A stretch of DNA of 64,000 nucleotides, from assembly GCA_028583605.1 (NCBI GenBank), contig CM053329.1, positions 31,582,992-31,646,991 on the forward strand, read 5' to 3'. Of the stretch, positions 44,801 to 56,800 are shown piece after piece. The stretch comes from Dastarcus helophoroides (lineage: Eukaryota > Arthropoda > Insecta > Coleoptera > Bothrideridae). The notes under the pieces are model-generated. The model was not told where the DNA came from and did not search any database. It was given only the letters and a program-made list of their open reading frames with translations. Position 1 is the first letter of the stretch. Each line of letters begins with the position of its first letter. The position numbers and the translations under genes were made by a program.

Positions 44801-47800
44801 TCTAGTCATAATATTATCATAATCCTCATAGTACAGCGTAAAGATTTTTGAAAACAAATTCTTTCAGGGGGCGAAACTCCTACTGAATACTCAAAATCCT
44901 TGCCAAACTTTTGTGGAGATTGCAATAAATAAAAATTTTATTTCTCAATAAGGACGGTGCTCAAGTAAGTTATCTTCTAGTAACCTCAATAATTCTCATA
45001 GGATTAATGGGTTTGAAAGGGTAGAGTTTCCACTAGAAAGCTCATGTTTTCTTAATTGTTGCTGTTAATTTCTTCGGTATAGTTGTTGACTGTTTTTAAA
45101 TGCTCGTAAAAAATAATCTATTTTTGATTTCACCACATAAAGGGCATAACTTTAGGAGAGAAGCTTGTCTAAACTTATTGGTAAAAACTCATGTCTAGGC
45201 CCTACAGCAGTCTAAGGAAACGGTACTTATTTGCCTATTTTGTAGAATTTTCACAAGTGTTAGAATAAGTGGTGAGTAAAAAAATGTGTACAACTTTTAC
45301 AAGGTAAGAAATTAGAGCATCGATCTGCGAAGTAATCCGTAAACTTTACAATGGGCTTCTTCTACCAGGACAACTTCATCAGTATGTAAAGCGTGGCCCC
45401 TCGTCACATTATTCTTCCAGCTTCCTACTCATAGCAGTTCAAAATTCTGGCCGGTTATACGTTACTAGTGGATGGCATAGTCAATAACTGCATCCTTTTG
45501 AACATAAGCTCATTTTTTAGGATAAAGATTTGTATATTGACACAAAGTCTTCTAGGGACAGAGGCAGTAAAAGATGTAGGTACTTCTTTAGAGATTAAGC
45601 CGTGTCAAGGAATTACTAAAAGTGTTTGACTTTACGCTCGCCCTCGTAAGAAGCTTTCTTTAGGAACAAGCAAAGAACTAAATTCAGGATGAGTAAAAAA
45701 TGCAAAACTCTACTTCCAATTAAAAATTTTGCTTCTGATATTTTGCTTATGATATAAGAATAACTGTGCTCTTTTGACCTGAATGTTTATTTTTCATTTC
45801 ACAGTCTCTGCAAATAAGTTTTGCTTCTAATAAGGCTAAAATACTGAGTTATTGTTCTTTTTAATGCCCTGACTGCATCCCTTTTTTGTTTTAATCCTAC
45901 TTCGGAAAGGTTGACCTACTGAGTTAGCTTGCTACTGCATTTACTGCATCCCTTCGCGTCCGTCTTTGTGGTGGTTTCAATTTGGAAGGGTTTCGGAACA
46001 TACAAAATGCTCTTCTGTCTTGAGTTTGGTTTTCTCTTGTTGCTGAAGAAGCTCCTTCTTCTTCGAGTGTCTATTCGTTCCGACTATTGGCGATCATCCT
46101 GGATATGATGAATTTATTCACAGTTGCTTTGAATAATTCGGTAGTAGTTTCTGAGAACCATGTCCTCAAGTTTTTAGGTCATGACGGTCACACCTTCCAC
46201 CCATGAAATTCATAACATCCTCCTATAAAGCCACATTTCAGAGGCCTCAAGTCTTTTTCGTGTTGCCTTGGTTAATGTCCATGACTCCGTCTCATAGAAG
46301 AGTATCGAGAAAATGTAGCATCGAAGTAGTTTGATTTTGATGTCGATCTTGAGGTTTTGACTTTTAACCAATTTATCCATTTGGTTAAAGGCCGTTCTTA
46401 CTCTCTCTATTCTGCACCTGATCTCCTGTGATTGATCCCAGTTCTCGTTGATCATGGTTCCCGGTAGGTGAACTGTGGAACTCTCTCTATTTGTATGTTA
46501 TTGACCATTTGGTAGCATCTTCCACCTATTACTTTACTAATTACCATGAATTTGGTTTTACTGCAGTTAATTTCTAAGCCATGGTTACTACTAACATATT
46601 TTAATTTGTTTATTAGCTGTTGCAAGTTGTTCATGTTGTCAGTGAAAACCACAGTATCATCCGCGTATCGGATGTTATTTCTTCGTTCACCATTTAGCAG
46701 GATTCCTATCTCGGTATTCTCAAGAGAATCTCTACAGACTTCCTCTAAGTAAACATTAAATATAAGTGGCGAAAGAATACAGCCCTGCCTTTTTTTCCAG
46801 TATTGGTTTGCTTTGACTTATTAATTTTAATAGCAGCTGTCTGATTCCAGTAAAGGATGATCCTCAGATCTTTGTCGTTCATCCTCGTATTCCTCAGATA
46901 GAGATAGAGAAGCTCCTCACGAGGACTTTTTAAATTGACCATATGCCTGCGCTATCGCTTTTGTGCCATTTTCACTTTGGCATAGTTTCATCTCTGGTTT
47001 GGTTGACATACTGAGTACCGTATTCTTCTGTATAGAATCCCGATTTTTCATTTTACATTTCATCTGTGGATGAATTCTGCCTCTAGTGTGGTTAACATTC
47101 TGAGTTACCGTGCCTGTTTTTTGGTGTCATTTTTACTTCGGAAGAGTTTTACCTCTGATATGATTGACGTACTGGTTATCGTGTTCTGCCTTGAATTTGT
47201 TTTTCTCTTGTTCCCTGAAGAAGCCCCTCAGAATAGTGGGCTAAACTTTGGAACACTATTAAAGGTTCTTTGACAAGATTCAATACTAAAAGAAGTTAAA
47301 AGCTCTGTGTTTAGGATGAGTTATACAATTTCATTCACTATAAGATTGTCTTGCTCCATATTGTTAAGGATTATTAATTTTTCAACGTCATTCTCTATGG
47401 AAGCTAGGAAAATGCAGCTTCCTTTGATCTTTTGGACATTTTAGTTTTTTCTATCAAAATTTAGACTTTTTTTCTAGGGATGTCTAGATTAAATTAAAAA
47501 TTTTGTACCATTTTCAAAACTTATTGTGTTAAAATTTTATTTGCCTCAAAATTTTTACTATTGTCTCAAAATTCTTAGTTTCAATATAAAATGGTTACCT
47601 ACTTCCCAAATCTTCGAGTTTCACCTAAAAATTTTAATTCTTTTAGAGACTTTAGAAGTCTTTCGTTTTTGTTTAGAATTTTCTGTTCGTTTTTTCTTAA
47701 AATTTCGACTACACCTCAAATTAAACCTAGATCTCTTTATCGAGCAAATAAGAAATCCTGAACTCAGCATTAAAAACAAAACTTTACCTGTTTCTCAACA

Positions 47801-50800
47801 TATCTGTCTAATTATTTAGAAAAGCCCCAAGCAAGCTAGTCAAAATTTTGAAAAATCAAATTGAATTTATGATTTAAAAATTGCAAAACTTCGTATTCAC
47901 AGAATTTCGACTTTATCTAAAAGTTTTTAACTTTCAAATATTTCATTTTTTTCATCGCAATTTCAGTTTTTATAAGTTCACATTAAACTTGACATTTAGT
48001 GATTAAAATCTAAACTTCGAGACAAAGGAAGTCAGAGTTTTGAAAAAATAAAAAAATCTAGAATTTCTATTTTAATGTAGATATTTTAGAAAAATGAAGT
48101 ATATTTGTAAGTATTAACTTAAAATTTTGATAAAAAACGTTAAAATTTTGCAAATAGTTTACAAAAACTTTGGTAAATATATTGCTTTTGTAGATATTTT
48201 AAAAGTTTGAGACTTGAGTCAAATATTCGAGTTTAGGGTAAATATTTCGAAAATATGGAAACTATTAGAAATTCTGGAAAACATTTTTTTCCACAAATTT
48301 CTGGATGTTGTCGAAATTCATATACTTATTTCAGAATCCCGCCTTAAAACTTAAATATTTTTAAATTTTGTATTCCAAACAGAGACTGAGATAAGAAAGT
48401 AAAAATTTTGAAAAATTGGATCAGAGTTAAAACCCATAAATTTTTTAAAATTTCCACCTAAACTCGAAATTTCAATTTTCCAAGAAATAATGGCTTTTTG
48501 GGTGAAAAGAATACAAAATGTTTCAAAATGTTGACATTTTGTTGTCTCGCGTTAAAACTCTTTTTCACTGTTTGCTTAATAAATGATATGATTGTTTTTA
48601 TATAGAAATTTGCAAATGTAAACATTCAACAAACTATTATGTGAAACGGTAGAATTGGTAGAGTGCATTTCATCGCTAACCCTGGTTCTCTTTTGGTTGA
48701 GAGGCGATACAATTTAAATAAGAGTTTAAACTTGCTAGAGTTACTGCGATTTAGTGATCCATAGCGCTTTTTATCGTCAACTGGCGCTTTTTATTACGTT
48801 CTAACAATAAGTGACAATATTGAGCAAGAAGTTTTGCTCCATGCCCAGGCGCGCTGAAATCTTCTCCAAATTCTCAGCTATGAGCACAATCAAGAAGCAA
48901 TACTTTCAGTTGCTTATTGGTAATTCTTGCTTTTTGTTTGCAACAGAAAACCTTCAAATCTCTAAGAAAAAGTTCCTTTAGCTGCTTCTCTAAATATCTA
49001 ATGGTATCCCTCAAATTAGGTAAGGCTTTTAGTAATTCCAATAAAATGAGTATGTTCAATTCTACCCACTGAAAATCAGCACGAAGGTTCCGGACAATCA
49101 AAAATATGAATGTTTTGAAAAATCTAGAAAGATAAAAAGCAAAAGAAACATTTAGTTGTTATAAAAATAAATATTACAGGATTTCTTTAATATCAAGGGT
49201 ATATGTCATTCGCTTAAAAAGGCTTAAAATTGTTTACTTCGTTTACTACTTAAGTAAAAGTTTAAAAAATTTCAAAAATTTTTAATTATTCTAAAATTTT
49301 TCAAGGTTAGCATTTTCTAATATGTCTCAAAACAACCTGTGACAATCTGCTAGTTCAGGGCCACCAATCAAATAAAACAATCCTCAACAATAAAGTAACG
49401 TAAATCATTAGAAAAGAATGAATTTTTGGTACAAGATTCTATGTTTTCAGGGGACAAGATCTGAATTTCAATTTTTAAAGATAACCAAGGATGAGTCCGT
49501 TCCACCAAAAAAAAAACAAGAGCCTTCATTGAAAACTTCATCTTCATTAAATGCTGTGGCAGATGAGTTAGACCAGTTCTCTATGAATTTTGTGCTGTCT
49601 CCGCTTCTTATCAGTTCTCTCCGCTTCATATTAATTTTACTTCTTATTCTAACATTTCGATATTAATCTTAGAAATGTGAACTTTTTAGAAAGAATTATT
49701 AACGTCAAAAAACATTCATTATAAACTTTTAATTTATGTTTACAAAATTTCGATCCTTCCCACAAAATTTCACATTATTGAATTTTTTTTACATCTCTAA
49801 TATTTCTCAAAATTTCAACTTTTTTTTTTTCTTTTTCTTTTAAAATCAAAATTGGGACTATTTATTTAGGATTTTTTTTCAATATAAATTTTTTTCCCGA
49901 AATTTTTACTTTTCTCGAAACTCTAACTAAAACCTTATATTTACCGACCAACTAAAAAAGAAGTTTAGTTCGTTTGAGTTTTATTAGAAATTTCAAATTT
50001 TACTCAAGATTTTGGAGGTTCGAGTTGGTTAAGGTTAAAATTTAAATAATAAAAAGCAATCGAATTTGGAAATAAGTGACCCAATGATCTAATTTACTTA
50101 TTAACATCGTTATGTTATTAAATTAATTATTATTTTATTTCTTCTTTAATGTTCTTCGCAGGACCTAATGTAACACTTTTTGTCTAGTGTCACAATATTG
50201 CTTTTATGTGAGAAGTATTGAGAAAATCAATAATTTTCAGTTTTAAATTATTCACTACTGAAAGCAATTACTAATATTGTCAGCAGAATAAAACAATGAT
50301 GACCTAGATTGTCACAGACTGTTTTAAGTTGGAAATTTTAGTGGCTTTTGAGAGTGTACATTCAACTTAACACAAATACATAACATGACAACATGACTGT
50401 AAACAATATGACAGATGTGAAGTAAATAATACAAAATCTAACAATGATACAGAAAACGGACCCCGATTGAGTGTCGGTGTGATATTGCGATTGTCAGGTC
50501 TGCCATCGGCTGGATTCTGAAGTCCGCAACAGAAGTCGGCATCTGCAACATACAACATCTTTCTTCACATCGTCAGATCTGATATAACAAAAATAAGACT
50601 ACGTTTTAGCCTGCCAAACTAAATTACACGTTTCATTAGGTTTTCCGTCGACGGTTTCCGCAGGATTTCACCGAGTTACCGCTTTATGTTTCTATTAAGA
50701 TCCACCGCATTGTCGACCCCATTGATCCCTATTTCTTTACAATGAAGGTGGATGTAGGATGTAGTTGATAAAAAAGAAAAACACGGCAGTATTATGTTGG

Positions 50801-53800
50801 AAATTGGATATTCGATTTTCGTTTAAGAGGGTTTCGTATAAAAACATCAATACTTGCTCAGTGGAAAAAGGCACTACGGCTTGATCTTCGTCGTAATAGC
50901 GGCACTTTATTAATCCAACCTTTCGGGTAAAAAATTGTTATTAATGGAATTTTATTCGATATATAAGGGACTGATGAAAGATTCAAGAAATGTAATTACA
51001 TTATCTGGGTTTTTTCTGCATCATTTTCAATTTTTCATCATGATTTGCACGTCTTATGTTTCTTTTTTAATAAGAAGTTAAGAAGGGAAAATATTATTTT
51101 CAGTTTTAAAAAATGGTAGATTTTTGTGTTAAACACATAAAAGCTTCTTTAATATACCTTTAATTTGTATTTTTCATGGCTAAAAATCAAGTACAATGAC
51201 GGCTAGTGTTTTTAGATTTACCAAGTGGCGCCAGTGGAGAACGAGGTAACTATCAAAAATTAGTGCAGGCACCGTGAAGATGTTTATAAATTGAATATTA
51301 TTAAGGAGTGCCAGACTCTTTCTAGCGACTCATTCTATTAAGCTGTAGAGACATTCTAGTAAATGCTTCAATATTATTTTGGGATTTCATTTCTAGAGCT
51401 GAAACTTACAAGACTGAAATCAGAAGTTCCAAAATTTTTCAAATGCAATTTAAGAAATAAAAAAAGGTGATTAAAATGAAATCTTTATATGTTTTGCTAA
51501 TTTAAGTCAAAATTACAAGGAAAAATTAGGATGTTATTAATTAGGAACTCACAAATTATGAAAATCTCGATATTTCGAACATTTTCCTTAACATTTAAAC
51601 TAATAATAAGAGATACATTAAAGTACCATAGATCTTGAAATTTCCGATGTTGTCTCAAATTTTCGTGACTAAAATCGGCACATAGAGAAAATAACTGGAA
51701 CTTTATAATAAATTTCTAAAAAAAAAACTTGATTTGAGTATTAATACCGAAGATTCTAATCATGCAATTTTAAGTTTAATTTTTTTCTGAAATTGAAGTA
51801 TAAGTCAATCTCAAAAAAAGTTGAAGGATCGAAAAAAATTAAAATTTGAAATTATACTTGAAAAGAGAATTCAAGATTAATCGATTTGTTTCAAATTAGA
51901 TCTTTTTCCGCCAAATTTCGTATTATTTTAGAAATTTGAAAATTTTAAGTTTTTAAAAAATTGAAATAAGATTAAAAAACACAACAAAGGTTACTCTAAA
52001 GCGTTTCGATAGCCAAGCGTCAGAGCAACTTTTGTTGTGTTTTTTAAACTTTCTTGGTTTCAGGAGACAAGGTTTGTATTTCAATTTTTGAAGGTAACCA
52101 AGGATCATTTTTTTCCACCAAAATTTAATTTTTTTTTTAAATTTTGACTTTAAATTAAAAAACTTGCTAGCAAAATTTCTAGTTGCTCTCTAAATGTTTA
52201 AGAAAATCTGAAAATTTGGGCAATGGAAATTTTTGTTCAAATTTAAAGTTGAAAATAAACTAGATGCATGTGGGATTCCACTCTTCAAAGGGCCTAACAG
52301 TTTAAATAATTTCTAGAAATACGATATTAAATTTAAAACCTCAAGACTAAAAGGAAGACGTTTTAGAAATCTCCAGTTTTTCAGAGTTATTGTCCAAATC
52401 TCTAAATTGCAACCTTTTTCGTGAAACTTCAATTTTTTTCTTGATGGTGATCCAGAACTTAAGCAAATATGTGAAACTTTAAATTTGCATTAGAAGTTTC
52501 CTGAATTTTAACATCTTAAACTTGTAAACTTGCAGAAATTTAGAACTTTTCAAGCGATAATAGATTCTGAACTTTAAAAAAAATTAATATTTCTGTTCCA
52601 GTTATTTTTAAACCTTCGAAATTAAACTTAATTATCGAAACTAATTTTGTGATTAAAACTTTGCACATTTCGAGGAAATAAAATATTAAATACTCGAATT
52701 GAGAAAAAATGAAACGTTAGAGTAAATTTGAAATTTTTGGTGTACATTTGTTTTACACTCCAAGTTTAAGTTTGAGTTAAATCCGGAATTATCAGAATAA
52801 ATTCTTGAAGCCTCAACTCTTACCTCAACTTTTTTATGATTAAAATTGACAATTTGAAAGTCTCTGCATTTTTCTTAGATCCCCAAGTTTAAGTTGAAGT
52901 TAAATTGGATATTACCACTTGAAAGTCCAACCTTAAAATTAAAATATACAATCCGAGAAAAAAACGTTTATGACAAATCTTGAGCATTCGAAAAAATTCA
53001 ATTTTAGTTCCAACTTTTAATTTAAATCTTCAAGTTTTTTTCATCGAAAGAAATATACAATCGAAATTTCAAATCTAGGATAGAAATTTCGAAATATTTC
53101 CATTTTAAAACTCATTTTAAACTCAAAATTTCGAGAATTTTCAGAAATTTAGAATCAAAACTTACAATTTCGACCCTCCACTTTCTAAGCGAAAAGCAAA
53201 AATTTTATGACACATGTTCTTAATTAGCAAATCTTAATTACGAAATTTCAATTTATTTCTACATATGCCTGAAATTTGTTTGACAGAAATACCGAAGTTA
53301 CGGAATAAAAATTAAAATTTCAAAATTTTTCGAGACGTTTAGTTTTTTTGCAAAAAGAGTTTTTTCTCCCCGCACGAAATTTCACTTTTTTTTTAATGAA
53401 CTTGATACTTCGCCTTCATAATTCGAAAACAAAATAGTCAAAAGGAATAAGTGAATCTGACAACAGTTTATTTTAAATACTTTTCTCTAAATTTACTTGT
53501 GCTTAATAATTTAAAGTTTTTTTTCTTAAAATTCTAAGGTTTAAATTCAAAATTTCGATTATTTATTCTTTAAGTTGTTCGTTTCATTCGAAATTTTAAT
53601 TTATTCAGGAAATTTCGAAATTCGAATCGAAATTTTTGGCACACAAATTTGAAATTTCTAAAAAAATCAAACTATATTTCAAGAAAAGGTTCATTAATTT
53701 AACAAAATAAATTTTCCTTGAGTGGGCTTTTATTGAAATTTAGTGTTTTGTAGCTGGAATCAGATGTTAGATTTTTTATAAACATATCACCTTTTTGGCA

Positions 53801-56800
53801 ATATTTTTACTTCTTTTCTAGTCATAGTCAAGTTAATTTTAAATATAGAGGCGACATTTTTGGAAAACACCCCTAAATTGGATGCAAAATGTCAAATTTT
53901 AAATAAAGAAAAATTATAGTAGACATTTTTAGTTAATTTCATCACAAAATTTTGAAATAAACAAAACCAATTTTTTAATAAATACCATCTAGAAAGCATG
54001 CAATCAGCATCGTTCTGAACGAGAAAATCTAAAAAATTTCCCGGGGTTCTAACTTATCTACACTAACGCAAGCTTAAGGAAAATAAAAAAATATCAGATT
54101 ATTAGGCGATTTTTAGAGTCAAGGAAAAATGACCACAGAAAATAGCAATTTAAAACTTTTGGTTTTTTTGTATTCAAAATGATTAGCATCAGCAGTTTTT
54201 AATAATCATCTCCCAAAAGAAATTGTTTAGTGGTCCCATAAAAACTCTCTTAAGCAACTCCTCTTTGTCAGGATTTCGAGCCAAGTACAATGATTTTTAG
54301 CTGAGTTATCGACGTTCAAAATAAAAAAGTCGGGAAATAATGACCGCACAGAAAATGCAAGTTAGGTTTTAAGAACTGCATAGCATTCGCTAGAAGTCCG
54401 AGTTATTGGTTTGTGATGAAAAAATACGAGGATAAATCAAATATGAACCGGAATTTCTATCATGTCGCCATAAGAGCGTCGGGAGTGTGCGCATACTCTT
54501 AGACATGTTAGGTGGGGACATCACGGGACTTCCTGCGCTCAAGCAAATTCTTTTCACGCCGTTCGCAGTGGTAAATACAATAAATAAGTAAACGTTTCAT
54601 TCGCAGGTTGGGTAGCGCATTGTTATTAAATTTGTTGCATTGAAGATGTAAAGCCAGCCGAAATTCTTCGTAGACTAGAAGTACAGTTTGGAGATACTTG
54701 TTTGAGGAAAACTCAAGTGTATGAATGGCACAAAAATTTTTTGGAAGGACGAGCTCAAGTTGAAAAGAACCCCATGCCTGTCGTTCTCGGACCATGTGTG
54801 ACTGCGGTCATGATTAACGCTGTTCAACCCATTTTGGAAGATGATCGCCGTTTAACTGTTGGTTAAATTGCAGCTCAGGTAGGGATAAACTCTGGAAGTG
54901 CTCAATCTATCATTACAAATGAGCTGGGGTTTCGAAAAATTTCTGCCAGGAAGGCACCTAGTCTTTTGACTGAATAACAGAAACAACAACGTCCAAAAAT
55001 TTGTCAACGTCATCTTGGACGTTTTCAACGCGAATGTGATAGATTTTTGCAGGGTATTGTTACGTGTGATGAGACTTGGGTCCATCATTACACCCCTGAA
55101 TCAAAACAAGCAAAAATGGAGTGGAGAAGAAAAGGAAAAGGTGCACCCGTCAAGGCAAAAACTCGCCTCTCAGCTGGAAAGGTTCATGCGACAGTTTTTT
55201 GAGATTTTAAAGACGTTGTGCACGTCGATTTTCTGTATGAACGTCGTACGGTTAATACTGCCTACTACTGCCAGCTATTGGATAAAGCAAAACGTGCACA
55301 TCGGCGGAAGAGACGCGAATTTTTGGTCAAAAATGTGTTTTTCCTTCACGACAATGCCCGCCCTCACTCAGCTGACACATCAAAAATTAAAGGAAACGCA
55401 TTGGGCAACATTAGAACACCCTTCTTATGGTCCCGACTTATTACCATGCGATTATCATATATTTGGGCCACTGAAAGAAGTTCTAGGAGGTAAGTGATTC
55501 CATGATGATGCTGCTGTTGAGACATTTCTGTGCAATTAGCTGCAAACACCCCTCTCTTCTCATTTTGATGAAGGCATTAAAAAACTCCCAATCCGTTGGA
55601 AACAATGCGCAACAAAATCAAGAGATTATGTAAAAAATAGTTAATAACTTTCATATATGTATCTTGCTCCAATAATTTTTTAAAAACACATTCCGGTTCA
55701 TATTTGATTTACCCTTGTATACGAGAAAGTTGATTAAAAAAGGGATAAAAAATTGCAAAATTAGGTATATTCACTTAACGTTGTTGTAACTTTACAAATA
55801 ATGGATAGACTTAGAATATTGAAACTAACTTTTCAAACCCAAAAGATCTCAAAAAATACCGAAAATTTTAAAGCGTTGCTTGTTTTCATGATTTTAGAAA
55901 TTATTGAATTTGTTGTCCTTGGTCCATCTATTATTTGCAAAGTTAGGGAAATATTCCAATTTATCTTTTTTTTAATCATTAAATCTTATTTGTAATCAAA
56001 ATTTTATTTCTTTTGCCGAATTCAAACATGGCTTTTTTGTTTCGAACAGCGATAACTTTGCGAAAAATTATTGTCGAAGGTTAGTAAAATAAAAAAAAAA
56101 TAGATATGTCTTAAAAATTAGAAATTTGAAGCTTTCATTTTATTTTTTTATTATTTTTTTCTATGATCATTTTCCTTTTAGCGTTTAAAAATCACCTAAA
56201 AATTTGTATCTTGTTATATTTTTTAATTTCTGTTTCTAATGTATCAACAAATTTAAGAAAGGTGTATAAGAAGTTAGCAGTTTTTCTCAAAATTCATCTA
56301 TAATATAAATTTTTGAAACCTTGAAATTTTAAACATAAGCAGTCAGTAAGAAAATGTTTGGTCAATGCTTTTTTTATAATTACCCAAAACTCAAGATCTG
56401 CAAACTATTATATTCTAGATATAATTTGCTTTTTATTTTTCTCTATAATATTTCTTCTTTGACTTATAGAATCACCTAAAAATTTCTGATTTTTTTTAAT
56501 ATTTCCTAATGTCTATGTCTTTTTATATTCCTTAATTTCTATAGATAAATTTCCTATAAAATATCATTCAGTATGAGGAACTTCTCGCATAGCTTATTAT
56601 TCAGATTTCTGACTTGGATATTAAGTTGCGCACTTTTACCTCTTTAGGTTTTACACTAGGTAAGACTAAACTCCCACAAGATAAAAAGTTGATTTAACAT
56701 ATGCAAGACAAGTATTTATCTGAAATAGGAAAGAGTTTACGATAATGCTACGAGAAAACCATTACATGAGCATTACATTTGGAACATGAACAGATTTTAG

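Noticed and set aside
48640..48720. tRNA-like stretch (TGGTAGAGTGCATTTC ... CCTGGTTC)
   Set aside because: It has A-box- and B-box-like words but no cloverleaf could be folded (no matching acceptor arms) and the B box is incomplete. At most a decayed SINE head.
48874..49101. Leu-rich 75-codon minus-strand frame
   Set aside because: Looks helical, but there is no family match I recognise, it lies in a repeat-rich intron, and exon phases of HisCl1 are already complete without it.
50367..50558. Minus-strand 63-codon frame in a GC-balanced patch
   Set aside because: No recognisable motif, no splice context that would add it to HisCl1, and no repeat signature; left unannotated as a gene.
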